From assembly GCA_021794275.1 (NCBI GenBank), contig JAJYRD010000060.1, forward strand, positions 112,708 to 176,707: a stretch of DNA of 64,000 nucleotides. Reading direction: 5' to 3'. Origin of the DNA: Pseudomonadota bacterium. Its GTDB lineage: Bacteria; Pseudomonadota; Gammaproteobacteria; Acidiferrobacterales; Acidiferrobacteraceae. A model generated the notes under the pieces. The model ran no database searches. It worked only from the letters and a program-made list of their open reading frames with translations, and had not been told where the DNA came from. Shown piece after piece: positions 17,564 to 26,120 of the stretch. A program made the position numbers and the translations under genes. Numbering within the stretch: position 1 is the stretch's first letter; each line of letters starts with the position of its first letter.

Positions 17564-18667
17564 GTGTACAAAGCCCTACGACCCTGGCTGTTTCGCGCGC
17601 CCCCCGAGACTGCCCACGAGGCGGCCCTGGCGGGCCTGCGCGCGCTCGGGCTTTTCACGGGCGGTAGGCGGAGTCGGACCACTACCCTCAATGTAACTGC
17701 GCTTGGCCTCACTCTCGACAATCCCCTCGGGCTTGCCGCCGGCTTCGACAAGAATGGTTGCGCGATCCAGGGCTTGGCCGCGCTCGGTTTCGGCTTTCTC
17801 GAGGTCGGGACCGTCACCCCCCGGGCACAGCCCGGCAATCCCCGGCCGCGGCTCTTCCGCCTCCCCGAGCAGCGCGCGCTCATAAACCGACTCGGCTTCA
17901 ACAATGAAGGCATGGATCGGCTTGCCGCGCGCCTGCGCGCCCCTCGCCGCCCTGTGCCCGTCGGTGTTAACATAGGCAAGAATCGCGATACGCCCCTGCC
18001 CCGCGCGGTGGACGATTACCGGCTTGGATTTGCGGCGCTCGCGCCGTACGCCGACTACATCACCGTCAACCTGTCATCGCCGAACACGCCAGGGCTGCGC
18101 GCGCTCCAGGAGCCCGAGACTGCGCGCGAGCTGCTCGGGGCCTTGTACGAGGATCGGACGGCGCTTGAACGACGCAGCGGCCGCCGGGTGCCGATCGCCG
18201 TGAAAATCGCCCCCGACTTCGCGCCCGAGACGCTCGAGGCACTCCTTCAGGTTCTAGGAGAGGTCGCGTGCGACGCGGTCATCGCCACCAATACGACCGT
18301 AGATCGCCCCGGTGTGGGGCATCTGCGCACGGCCGAAGAGCAAGGAGGCTTAAGCGGGGCCCCACTCAGCAGCAGGGCACGGGAGATAATCGCGAAGGTT
18401 TTCAAAGCGTTGCCCGGTATTCCAGTTATCGGAGTCGGTGGCATAGTTAATGCAGAAGAGGCTTGGAAGCATTTGCTGGCGGGGGCGTCCCTGCTGCAGA
18501 TCTATACCGGCTTGATCTATGAGGGGCCGGGGCTTGTGCGCGCGATACTCGCCGGGCTCGGTGATAGGGTCCGCGAAACGGGTTATGACGACTTCGCTAG
18601 CGCGCTTTCCGCGGCCCGCCGGAACCTTTCGTCCGGAGAGGAGCCCAATATGGTAAAATTGTCATGA
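17564..18667 (+). CDS. pyrD: Dihydroorotate dehydrogenase (quinone), class 2
   Basis: 367 aa. Oxidises dihydroorotate to orotate, passing electrons via FMN to quinone at the inner membrane. The N-terminal helical extension (MYKALRPWLFRAPPETAHEA) marks the membrane-associated class 2. AAGFDKNG and the catalytic-Ser loop NLSSPNTPG are intact, as is VGVGGI near the FMN phosphate. The start is GTG 17564, directly after the preceding stop. It is ~30 residues longer than the E. coli enzyme; the last ~15 residues (NLSSGEEPNMVKLS) look like a non-conserved tail, and the next gene's -10 candidate lies inside them. Confidence 0.95.
   Translation: MYKALRPWLFRAPPETAHEAALAGLRALGLFTGGRRSRTTTLNVTALGLTLDNPLGLAAGFDKNGCAIQGLAALGFGFLEVGTVTPRAQPGNPRPRLFRLPEQRALINRLGFNNEGMDRLAARLRAPRRPVPVGVNIGKNRDTPLPRAVDDYRLGFAALAPYADYITVNLSSPNTPGLRALQEPETARELLGALYEDRTALERRSGRRVPIAVKIAPDFAPETLEALLQVLGEVACDAVIATNTTVDRPGVGHLRTAEEQGGLSGAPLSSRAREIIAKVFKALPGIPVIGVGGIVNAEEAWKHLLAGASLLQIYTGLIYEGPGLVRAILAGLGDRVRETGYDDFASALSAARRNLSSGEEPNMVKLS
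18651..18659 (+). promoter_or_regulatory. Possible extended -10 promoter of the DUF3579 gene
   Basis: TGGTAAAAT (TGn plus TAAAAT) lies at the very end of pyrD, about 75 bp before the DUF3579 start. No convincing -35 is present, which is tolerated by extended -10 promoters. Confidence 0.3.
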
Positions 18668-18734
18668 AAACGAGCTATCCTCGTAGTGGACGCATAGAGA
18701 CGCGCATGGACAGTGGAAAGCGAGGTGAGAAACG

Positions 18735-19061
18735 ATGACGGATGTCAGAAACAAGATCGTGATCGAAGGAGTAACTGAGGACGGCCGCACCTTCAGACCG
18801 AGCGACTGGATAGAGCGCATCAGCGGCAGCCTTTCGACCTTTGGCATGGATCGCCGTATTCGTTACTCTCACTATGTGCAGCCGCAGGTGATCGATGGTC
18901 GCAAATGCCTGGTTCTCGACCCGGACCTGAAGGGGGTAAACCCGAGCGCCTTCAGTTTTCTCGTCGACTTCGCGCGGGGCAATAAGCTCAAGATCCACGG
19001 GCTCGACAACGGTGGTGGCGAAGCGACTGAGCGCCTCCAACCGTGCCTCTGCCCCGCCTAA
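18735..19061 (+). CDS. DUF3579 domain protein
   Basis: 108 aa. Recognised as the small proteobacterial DUF3579 family by its start (NKIVIEGVTEDGRTFRPSDW) and the later PSAFSFLVDFARGNKL. Function unknown. Soluble, with no motifs suggesting catalysis. ATG 18735 has GAGGTGAG upstream. It follows pyrD by 67 bp and overlaps the convergent DUF1015 gene by 4 bp. Confidence 0.85.
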   Translation: MTDVRNKIVIEGVTEDGRTFRPSDWIERISGSLSTFGMDRRIRYSHYVQPQVIDGRKCLVLDPDLKGVNPSAFSFLVDFARGNKLKIHGLDNGGGEATERLQPCLCPA

Positions 19062-20272
19062 TCGGAGTCCAGGCCGTAGGAGACGAGTCCGTCGGCGAGC
19101 TTGGGCTCGAACCAGGTGGACTTCGGCGGCATGACCTCGCCTTGATCCGCGACCGCCATGAGGTCCGCAAGGCTTGTCGGGTGGAGCGTGAACGCGACGC
19201 CTCCGGCGCGATCCACGCGTTCGGCTAGGGCCGCCGGTCCCCGAATACCGCCCACGAAATCGATACGCTGGTCCCTCCTCGGGTCGGTGATCCCAAAAAG
19301 CGGGGCCAGTACGCGGTCCTGTAACAGGCTCACGTCGAGGCGCGCCACCGGGTCTTTGGGTAAGGCGCCCCGCAGCCGCAGCCGATACCAGCCCCCCTCC
19401 ACATACATCCCAAACTCAGCGGCGCCCGCCGGCCGCACCGGCGCGTCCTCGGGAATCACCTCGAAGATCGACGCCAGGGCCTCTTTCAGACCTTCGATGC
19501 TAAGACCGTTCAGGTCGGCGACCACACGATCGTAGTTCAGGATCTGCATCTCGTTATCCGGGAATAACACTGACAGGAACCACTGATGCGGTCCCTCGCC
19601 GTCCCCACGACTCCCCGCCACGATCCTGGCAGCCGCAGTACGATGGTGGCCATCGGCTATATAGATTCGCGGGAGCCCCTCGAAGGCCGTGGTGAGAGCG
19701 CCCACGAGACCCTCGTCCGCTATGACCCATAAGCGGTGACGGACGCCCTGCAAGACCGCGTCGATGGAAGCCGGACCGTCCGAGGCCCGCGCGAGCAAGG
19801 CGGCGATCCCGGGCTCCGCCCGGAAGGTGAGAAACGCGGGGCCTGTCTGGGCATTCAAGGCCTCGATGTGGCGCACCCGGTCACGCTCCTTGTCGGGGCG
19901 CGTCAACTCATGACGGCGGATGCGCCCCTGCGCATAGGCGTCCACCGACGCGACCGCCACGAGACCCTTCTGCACATGGTCGCCCATGGTGAGTTCATAA
20001 CAGTAGTAACAGGGGGTGGCGTCCTCTGTCAGCACCTCACGTCGCAGGCGGGCAAAGTTCTCCGCCGCGTGGCGGAACACCGCCTCGTCGGTGGGGGCGG
20101 TGCCCTCGGGCAGATCCACCTCGGCCTTGGAGACCCGTAAGAAACTCAAAGGGCGCCCGACCACGGCCTCGCGGGCCTCGGCGCTGCTCAGCACATCGTA
20201 GGGCGGTGCGATGACGGCCGCGGCATGCGCGGCGTCAGGCCGCAGGCCGCGGAAAGGACGTATGAGACTCAT
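19058..20272 (-). CDS. DUF1015 family protein
   Basis: 404 aa. The start MSLIRPFRGLRPDAA is the conserved N-terminus of the DUF1015 family, so ATG 20272 was preferred to the longer frame. Conserved segments include VIAPPYDVLSSAEA, FLRVSKAEVDLP, YYCYELTMGDH, YIADGHHRTAAA (the family's most conserved motif, HHR) and LSVLFPDNEMQILNYDRVV. In many bacteria the gene neighbours serine/glycerate metabolism genes. The biochemical activity is not established and this context adds nothing. Confidence 0.9.
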   Translation of the reverse strand: MSLIRPFRGLRPDAAHAAAVIAPPYDVLSSAEAREAVVGRPLSFLRVSKAEVDLPEGTAPTDEAVFRHAAENFARLRREVLTEDATPCYYCYELTMGDHVQKGLVAVASVDAYAQGRIRRHELTRPDKERDRVRHIEALNAQTGPAFLTFRAEPGIAALLARASDGPASIDAVLQGVRHRLWVIADEGLVGALTTAFEGLPRIYIADGHHRTAAARIVAGSRGDGEGPHQWFLSVLFPDNEMQILNYDRVVADLNGLSIEGLKEALASIFEVIPEDAPVRPAGAAEFGMYVEGGWYRLRLRGALPKDPVARLDVSLLQDRVLAPLFGITDPRRDQRIDFVGGIRGPAALAERVDRAGGVAFTLHPTSLADLMAVADQGEVMPPKSTWFEPKLADGLVSYGLDSD

Positions 20273-20407
20273 GAGAACCCCTGCAGCGAGAAGGGCGCCA
20301 TTCAAACCCATTTCCTCGCGCAAGTAAACGGGCGCGGCCGACATCGACCTGTACCTTTGTCGCCGATAGGCTATCGACGGCCGCAACGTTCGGCGCTACA
20401 AACATGC

Positions 20408-20635
20408 ATGCTTATCATAACGCGAAAACGCGGCGAACGGATCGTGATCGACTTGGACCCGACCGCCGACCCCGAAACGCGCGCCGCCGACCTTTTTGCC
20501 CAGGGACCCCTCGAGATCCTCCTCATGGAAACGGCGCGCGGCACGGCCCGTATCGCGATCACCGCGGCCCGGCCCCTGACCGTACGGCGCGCATCGCCAC
20601 GCGATGCCCACGGCCCCCCTGCAAGCACACGCTAA
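20408..20635 (+). CDS. Divergent CsrA/RsmA-like RNA-binding protein
   Basis: 75 aa. It begins MLIITRKRGERIVI, close to the CsrA start (MLILTRRVGETLMI), and the later segment TARIAITAARPLTVRRA matches CsrA beta4-beta5 (VRIGVNAPKEVSVHREE). Arg6 and the RNA-contacting Arg of the RIAI strand are kept; Arg7 is Lys. Between strands 1 and 2 there is an insertion of about 15 acidic/Ala-rich residues that CsrA does not have, and the tail (PRDAHGPPASTR) is different. ATG 20408 was chosen because it starts exactly at MLI; no clear ribosome site precedes it. It could be a true translational regulator or a degenerate copy. Confidence 0.6.
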   Translation: MLIITRKRGERIVIDLDPTADPETRAADLFAQGPLEILLMETARGTARIAITAARPLTVRRASPRDAHGPPASTR

Positions 20636-20742
20636 AGCCGTGCGGTGCGCCATTCTCTGAATCTGGATGGCCTCGCCCCGCTTTTTGGCTTGTCGCGCCA
20701 CCCCCACCACCACATGCAGGGCCACCGCTTTCCCCACCACGG

Positions 20743-20934
20743 CATGCTACCAGCAATTCTCAATGTGAAGTTGTAAGGCCTCGGAGCTATGGTGGGAGAA
20801 CCCGAAACGCCCGGTGACGGCATCGGGACAAGGGTGTTTGAGGGCGTCCATACCGGACGTTGGCGCTCATTAGCACACCCCAAGCCACCGGATACTCATT
20901 GGCCATTGCCACATTGAGAATTGCTGGCATGCTA
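20743..20934. mobile_element. 178-bp MITE with 18-bp perfect inverted repeats and 7-bp target duplication
   Basis: CCAGCAATTCTCAATGTG at 20750-20767 is repeated in perfect inverse orientation at 20910-20927. Immediately outside, CATGCTA occurs as a direct repeat at 20743-20749 and 20928-20934, exactly where a target-site duplication belongs. The 142-bp interior has no transposase-sized frame. This is the structure of a miniature non-autonomous insertion. The family is not certain: short duplications of 4-8 bp would suit IS21-like enzymes, among others. It sits between the CsrA-like gene and the esterase, ending about 30 bp upstream of the esterase -10 box. The rest of 20636-20972 shows nothing else. 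Confidence 0.8.
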
Positions 20935-20960
20935 CGCTTCTCCGCCCCCCCTCCTCCGGT

Positions 20961-20966
20961 TATAAT
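20961..20966 (+). promoter_or_regulatory. Consensus -10 box immediately before the esterase start
   Basis: A perfect TATAAT ends 6 nt before the ATG at 20973, so a normal start site would fall on or next to the start codon and give a leaderless mRNA. No Shine-Dalgarno sequence lies between. The -35 region (TTCTCC with 17-bp spacing) is weak. Confidence 0.45.
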
Positions 20967-20972
20967 CGAGCC

Positions 20973-21677
20973 ATGAGTTTTTTCGAAAAGCCCGCCCTCC
21001 AATACGTCACAGGTCCGCACCCCCATTACGCGTTCATCTGGCTCCACGGCCTCGGCGCCGACGGACACGATTTCGCGAGCTTCGTGGAGGCCTTCGCTGA
21101 CACCACCGGCAAGGCGATACGCTTTGTCTTCCCGCATGCCCCTATTCGGGCTGTGACCCTGAATGGCGGGGCGCATATGCCGGCATGGTTCGATCTCTAC
21201 GGCACCCGGCCCGAGGACGCGCAGGACGAGCCAGGTATCCAGCGCGCGTCCGACGCCATCACCCGTCTGATCGCAGAACAGGGGAAATACGGCGTGCCGG
21301 CGGAACGCGTGGTCGTGGGCGGCTTCTCGCAGGGCGGAGCGGTAGCGCTGTACACGGCCCTGACCGGCCCGAAACGCGTGGCCGCGGCCATTGGGCTCTC
21401 GACCTATCTGCCACTCGCCCATCGCTTCGCCGAGGGCCTGCCGCATATCAACGATGTCACACCCGTGTTCCTCGGACACGGCACCGACGACACCATGATC
21501 CCCTACCCCTTTGCCCAAAGGACCCACACCGTGCTCGGCTCGCACGGGATCGCGGCCGAGTTTCATACCTATCCGATCGGCCATAGCGTGAGCGACGCCG
21601 AGATCGGCGACCTCCATAGCTTTCTCGCCAAAGCCCTCGCGCGCGCCGATCTTGGCGCATCGCCCGTAACCCGTTAA
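20973..21677 (+). CDS. Carboxylesterase/phospholipase (alpha/beta hydrolase, EstB/YpfH-like)
   Basis: 234 aa. Cytosolic serine esterase. The start region HYAFIWLHGLGADGHDF gives the oxyanion-hole HGLG. The nucleophile elbow is GGFSQGG (Ser119), with Asp in LGHGTDDTMIP and His in YPIGHSVS. This is the carboxylesterase/acyl-protein-thioesterase family; natural substrates are unknown. Not obviously linked to its neighbours: a MITE lies upstream and agmatine deiminase starts 30 bp downstream, possibly on the same transcript. Confidence 0.92.
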   Translation: MSFFEKPALQYVTGPHPHYAFIWLHGLGADGHDFASFVEAFADTTGKAIRFVFPHAPIRAVTLNGGAHMPAWFDLYGTRPEDAQDEPGIQRASDAITRLIAEQGKYGVPAERVVVGGFSQGGAVALYTALTGPKRVAAAIGLSTYLPLAHRFAEGLPHINDVTPVFLGHGTDDTMIPYPFAQRTHTVLGSHGIAAEFHTYPIGHSVSDAEIGDLHSFLAKALARADLGASPVTR

Positions 21678-21707
21678 GATCGCACACCCGATCCCGCAGC
21701 GACTCCC

Positions 21708-22799
21708 ATGACGACGATATCGATCCGGCGCGACGATCGCGCCACGACTGTCCACCGCTTCCCCGCCGAGTGGGAGCCCCAGTCCGGCGTCATGCTGACC
21801 TGGCCCCACGCCCATGGCGACTGGGCGCCGGTCCTCGACGAAGCCGACAAGACCTTTGCCGCCATCGCCGCCGCCGTGGTCCGCCACGAGCCCGTGCTCA
21901 TCACGGCCTACGACCAGGAACATCGCGCGCGGGTGCTCGCGGCCTTGCGCAAGATTGATGCCGACATGGCACAGATACGGATCTTCCTCGCCCCGTCGAA
22001 CGACGTCTTTGTGCGCGACCACGGTCCGCTCACGGTGGAGGCCGAGGCCGGCGTACTGCTCCAGGATTTCACCTTCAACGGCTGGGGACGCAAGTACGCC
22101 CACAGCGAGGACGACGCCCTCACGCGCGCCCTGCACTCCCAGGGGGCCTTTGGCACGACACGCCTCGAGTCGACCGATTTCGTGCTTGAAGGCGGCAGCG
22201 TTGAATCCGACGGCGCGGGCACGCTGCTTGTCACCGCAAGCTGCCTGCTGTCTCCGGCTCGTAACCCGAAGCATAGCGCCACAGACATCGAAGAGGTCCT
22301 GAAGGAACGCCTCGGGGCGCAACGCGTCCTCTGGCTCCATCACGGCTATCTGGCGGGCGACGACACCGACGGCCACATCGACACCCTCGCGCGCTTCTGC
22401 GATCCGAACACCATCGCCTATTGCGCCTGCCCGTGGCCTGACGACGAGCACTACGTGGAATTGAAGGCCATGGAAGAAGAGCTGCGGACGCTCTCGACTG
22501 CCGCAGGCGCGCCCTACCGCCTCGTGGCCCTCCCGTGGCCCGCCGCGAAACTGGATGCCACCGGCGAGCGCATGCCCGCCACCTATGCGAATTTCCTCAT
22601 CATCGACGGGGCGGTGCTGGTGCCCTTATATAACGATCGGCAGGATGCGGAGGCCTTGCGCGTGATCGGGACCTGCTTCCCGGGGCGCGAGATCATCGGC
22701 ATCCCCGCGCTCAGCCTGATCGCCCAGCACGGCAGCCTGCACTGCGCCACCATGCAATTGCCACGGGGCATCCTGCCCGAGAAATCCACCGCCGCGTAG
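21708..22799 (+). CDS. aguA: Agmatine deiminase
   Basis: 363 aa. Converts agmatine to N-carbamoylputrescine. Porphyromonas-type peptidyl-arginine-deiminase fold. Conserved: WPHAHGDW, NDVFVRDHGPLTVE, VLEGGSVESDG, TDGHIDTLARF (catalytic His) and the C-terminal GSLHCATMQLPRG carrying the nucleophilic Cys. It is followed 88 bp later by aguB, completing the agmatine-to-putrescine route. No arginine decarboxylase lies in this window. Confidence 0.94.
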   Translation: MTTISIRRDDRATTVHRFPAEWEPQSGVMLTWPHAHGDWAPVLDEADKTFAAIAAAVVRHEPVLITAYDQEHRARVLAALRKIDADMAQIRIFLAPSNDVFVRDHGPLTVEAEAGVLLQDFTFNGWGRKYAHSEDDALTRALHSQGAFGTTRLESTDFVLEGGSVESDGAGTLLVTASCLLSPARNPKHSATDIEEVLKERLGAQRVLWLHHGYLAGDDTDGHIDTLARFCDPNTIAYCACPWPDDEHYVELKAMEEELRTLSTAAGAPYRLVALPWPAAKLDATGERMPATYANFLIIDGAVLVPLYNDRQDAEALRVIGTCFPGREIIGIPALSLIAQHGSLHCATMQLPRGILPEKSTAA

Positions 22800-22887
22800 G
22801 AGGCCCCATGATTGGCACATCCTCCCCCTTGATCCTCGTTCCGATGCCACACAAGCCCGGAACGCCTAACGCCCCGGCGAGGGCGAT

Positions 22888-23772
22888 ATGAACGCCGCCG
22901 TGACAGTGGGACTGATCCAGCATGGCGCCGACGGCGGCCCGGCGGAGGTGTGGGCGCGGATCGAGGCGGGGCTAAGACAGGCGCGTGCAGAGGGCGCCGA
23001 TCTCGCCGTGCTCCAGGAACTGCACAACGGGCCCTATTTCTGTCAGTGGGAGAATGCCGCCGAATTCGCCCGTGCCGAGCCGATCCCGGGCCCGTCGACC
23101 GAGCGCCTGGGCGCGCTCGCCCAAGAACTCTCGCTCGTCATCGTGGGCTCCTTGTTCGAACGGCGCGCGGCCGGCCTCTATCACAATACCGCAGTCGTGA
23201 TCGAACGCGACGGCCGGCTCGTCGGCCGCTATCGGAAGATGCACATCCCGGATGACCCGGGCTTCTACGAGAAATACTACTTCACGCCGGGAGACCTGGG
23301 CTTCGCCCCCATCGACACGAGCGTGGGGCGCCTGGGCGTGCTCGTGTGCTGGGACCAATGGTATCCGGAGGCCGCACGGCTCATGGCGCTCGCCGACGCC
23401 GACATGCTCGTGTACCCGACGGCCATCGGCTTCGATCCCCGGGACAACGAGGCGGAGAAGGGCCGCCAGAAGGAGGCCTGGGAGCTCATACAGCGCGCCC
23501 ACGCGGTGGCAAACGGGCTGCCGGTGCTTGCCGTGAATCGCTGCGGACACGAGCCCGACCCGAGCGGTACGACGCCCGGGATCACCTTCTGGGGCGGAAG
23601 CTTCGTGTGCGGGCCGCAAGGCGAGTGGCTCGCGCGCGCCGATCATGCGCCCGCAGTCCTCATCGCGCGCCTCGACCCGCCCAGGACCGAGAAGACCCGC
23701 CAGACCTGGCCGTTTTTGCGCGACCGCCGCATAGACGCCTACGCGGACCTCCAGAAGCGCTACCGCGATTGA
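22888..23772 (+). CDS. aguB: N-carbamoylputrescine amidase
   Basis: 294 aa. Nitrilase-superfamily amidase releasing putrescine, CO2 and ammonia. The catalytic triad is visible: Glu in AVLQELHNGPYF, Lys in RKMHIPDDPGFYEKYYF and Cys in VLVCWDQWYPEAARL. The motif YFTPGDLGF and the C-terminal RPRTEKTRQTWPFLRDRR-like segment are typical of the AguB subgroup. It pairs with aguA just upstream. Its TGA overlaps the TTG start of rsmB. Confidence 0.95.
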   Translation: MNAAVTVGLIQHGADGGPAEVWARIEAGLRQARAEGADLAVLQELHNGPYFCQWENAAEFARAEPIPGPSTERLGALAQELSLVIVGSLFERRAAGLYHNTAVVIERDGRLVGRYRKMHIPDDPGFYEKYYFTPGDLGFAPIDTSVGRLGVLVCWDQWYPEAARLMALADADMLVYPTAIGFDPRDNEAEKGRQKEAWELIQRAHAVANGLPVLAVNRCGHEPDPSGTTPGITFWGGSFVCGPQGEWLARADHAPAVLIARLDPPRTEKTRQTWPFLRDRRIDAYADLQKRYRD

Positions 23773-25031
23773 TCACGCCCGCCCTCTACGAGGCCTGCGC
23801 GCGCCTGCTGGCCGATATCCTCGCGAGCCCGGGTGCGGCCGACGGGCGCATGGATCGCTTCTTCCGCACCCAGCCCCGTCTCGGTCCCAAGGAACGCGGC
23901 ACCATCGCCGAGACCGTCTATGGGAGCCTGCGCCATCACCGCCTCCTCTGCGCACTCGCGGAGAGCCCCGAGTCCCGCATGGTCATCGCCGCCTGGCTTG
24001 CCGCCTTCGAGGGTTATACGTCCCGCCAGCTCGCGTCGCTGGGGATCGCGCATCCCGAGGCGCTCGTGGCTGCCGTCCGTGCAGACGGCGCCCATTACCC
24101 CTTGGCCGTGCGGGTAAGCCTCCCCGATTGGCTTGTCATGCGTCTGGAGACCCTGCTCCCCGCCTCCGAGGTGCGGGCGGCAGCCGACGCCCTGCTCGAA
24201 CCCGCACCACTCGATGTGCGCGCCAACACCTTGAAGACCGATCGCGCGCAACTCCAGCACGCCTTCGCGGCGGCAGGCCATGTTCTGGAGCCCACCCCCC
24301 TATCACCCTGGGGCCTGCGCCGGGCATCGCGCGCAAACCTCTTCCGGACGGACCCCTTCGCCTCCGGCCATTTCGAGGTGCAGGACGAGGGCAGCCAACT
24401 CATCGCCCCGCTCTTGGAACCCCGGCGCGGCGAACGCATCGTCGATTATTGCGCCGGTGCCGGCGGCAAGACCTTGCACCTGTCGGCGCTACTTGCCAAT
24501 ACCGGAACGCTCTACGCCTTCGACACCTCGCAAAAGCGCCTCGATCGCCTGCGCGAGCGCGCCGCCCGCGCCGGCTGCGACAACATTCGCATCCAGACTC
24601 TGGGGGTCGGTCACGATGGGCGCATCAAGCGCCTCTACGGCAAGATCGACCGCGTACTGGTCGATGCCCCCTGCAGCGGCACAGGGACCCTGCGCCGGAG
24701 TCCGGACGCCAAATGGCGGCTTGCTGAGGAACGCATCACAACGCTTGCCCGCGAGGCCCGCGAGATCCTGAGTCAGGCCGCCCGCCTCGTGCGCCCGGGC
24801 GGACGCCTGGTCTATGCGACCTGCAGCCTGCTTAAAGAAGAGAACGAGGATGTCATCACGGACTTCCTTGCCGAACACGGTGACTATACGGCAATCGACG
24901 CCCGCGAGATCCTCGCCCGTCGCGGCATCCCACTGTCGCCCCCGACTCCCGACGAGGGTCCCGGTCTGCGCCTCTGGCCGCACCGCAATAGGACTGACGG
25001 CTTCTTCGCTCAAGTCTTGCAGAAATCCTAG
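23769..25031 (+). CDS. 16S rRNA m5C methyltransferase, RsmB/NOP2 family
   Basis: 420 aa. SAM-dependent cytosine-5 RNA methyltransferase. N-terminal ~140 residues are helical (NusB-like region); the Rossmann domain follows with YCAGAGGKTLHL (SAM), VDAPCSGTGTLRRSPD (motif IV Cys) and VYATCSLLKEENEDV (motif VI, catalytic Cys). The start is most likely TTG 23769 overlapping the aguB stop (TTGA), because no ATG occurs before residue 28 and the N-terminal helix would be lost. Length matches E. coli RsmB (429). Function inferred as C967-type methylation; another NOP/Sun-family target is possible. Confidence 0.9.
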   Translation: MITPALYEACARLLADILASPGAADGRMDRFFRTQPRLGPKERGTIAETVYGSLRHHRLLCALAESPESRMVIAAWLAAFEGYTSRQLASLGIAHPEALVAAVRADGAHYPLAVRVSLPDWLVMRLETLLPASEVRAAADALLEPAPLDVRANTLKTDRAQLQHAFAAAGHVLEPTPLSPWGLRRASRANLFRTDPFASGHFEVQDEGSQLIAPLLEPRRGERIVDYCAGAGGKTLHLSALLANTGTLYAFDTSQKRLDRLRERAARAGCDNIRIQTLGVGHDGRIKRLYGKIDRVLVDAPCSGTGTLRRSPDAKWRLAEERITTLAREAREILSQAARLVRPGGRLVYATCSLLKEENEDVITDFLAEHGDYTAIDAREILARRGIPLSPPTPDEGPGLRLWPHRNRTDGFFAQVLQKS

Positions 25032-25225
25032 AGACTACCCGACACCATCCGGATCCCTTGAGCGCGGCGATCGCACCCAGCCCATCGGAAACATCAAATA
25101 CCGACCGCCACAGCACCCATCCTATCGCCGCTCGCCCTCGCGCCCACGAGACCGCCGCAAAACTCCCGTCATCCTGGCTACTCCCTGCGCCGCCAAGGCC
25201 CACTACCGATCCCGCAATTCCATAA

Positions 25226-25650
25226 GGGCTTGTGAATAAATAACTTGCGCATTTTGTAGGGAGATCACATAATGCCAGTCCGTGGCAACTGTTACGGACA
25301 TCCGGCGGAAATACCAGAGATTGTCTCGCGTGATGAGCGAGCGCTCTCGGCGTATGTGGGCGGCAGCCGAGGCGCGCGCGATAGGTTGGGGCGGGGTGTC
25401 GCGGGTGGCGCGCGCGACCGGAATGGCGCGCAACACCATCGCGAGCGGATTGCGGGAGTTGACGAGGCGCGGGCGCCCCCTGCCATGGGAACGGGAGGGT
25501 GTGCGTCGGCCCGGGGGCGGTCGCAAACGGCTGACGGACCATCAGCCCGAATTGCTCGCCAGGCTTGAGGCGCTGATTGAGCCGACGGTGCGCGGGGATC
25601 CGCAGTCGGCGCTGCGCTGGACGACCTTGAGTAGCGTTGCAGCGAGGTAG
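25226..25650 (+). mobile_element. Truncated ISAzo13-type insertion sequence
   Basis: The transposase fragment is an open frame of 122 codons from GTG 25282. It reads like the N-terminal region of ISAzo13-family transposases: RRMWAAAEARAIGWGGVSRVARATG, an HTH continuing NTIASGLREL, RRPGGGRKRLT and GDPQSALRW. It stops shortly after LRW, where full-length enzymes continue for several hundred residues with the DDE domain. The AT-rich stretch at 25226-25265 just upstream probably belongs to the left end of the element. No right end was seen, so the copy is a remnant and cannot move itself. Confidence 0.75.
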
Positions 25651-25775
25651 CTGATAGGCCATCCTCACTGAATCATAGGCGACCGATCCGGGCTCGCCAC
25701 CCGGCCGCTGCCCGAGAAAGAGCACGGCCGGCCGCTCGATATCGTTGTCGACAGCGGCGATTCCTTCAGTCGCTG

Positions 25776-26120
25776 CTAATAGCTGCCGAAACGCATCGCC
25801 GCGCGATAGGCCCGGACCCCGCCGCCAAGCACGAACGTGGGCCTGATGCCAGCCCGCCGCAGCCGGCGTGTATCGCCGCGCGCCTGATCCGCATGATCAA
25901 TGACCAACACGATCTTGCCGCGCGCCACCAGAGTTCGCGCCGCGGCCACCAAGCCCGCGCGGGCTACGTGCTTGGCTGGATGCGTGGCAGCGCGCGACGA
26001 TGCGCGCACATCGAGAACCTGCGCATGCCGGGAAACCCAGACGTGCGCAAATTGCGTGGGTGTCAGCAAGTGGCTTGTGGTCAACATGGCGGCGACCGCG
26101 CCGCTCTTTCCCGTGCTCAT
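25776..26120 (-). CDS. Rhodanese-like protein lacking the catalytic cysteine
   Basis: 114 aa. Shows the rhodanese fold outline: VLDVRASSR early, then HVARA, IVLVIDHADQARG where active enzymes have the Cys loop, and VLGGGVRAYRAA at the end. No Cys is present in the whole protein, so sulfurtransferase activity is unlikely. After its stop at 25776 a different frame continues open on the same strand (AVLFLGQRPGGEPGSVAYDS) until the transposase fragment. The gene may therefore be the front of a longer, frameshifted one. It lies in a decayed accessory patch. Moderate confidence that it is expressed. Confidence 0.5.
   Translation of the reverse strand: MSTGKSGAVAAMLTTSHLLTPTQFAHVWVSRHAQVLDVRASSRAATHPAKHVARAGLVAAARTLVARGKIVLVIDHADQARGDTRRLRRAGIRPTFVLGGGVRAYRAAMRFGSY

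Noticed and set aside
20787..22451. A 554-codon minus-strand frame
   Set aside because: Antisense to the esterase and agmatine deiminase, both with complete catalytic motifs, and it crosses the MITE.
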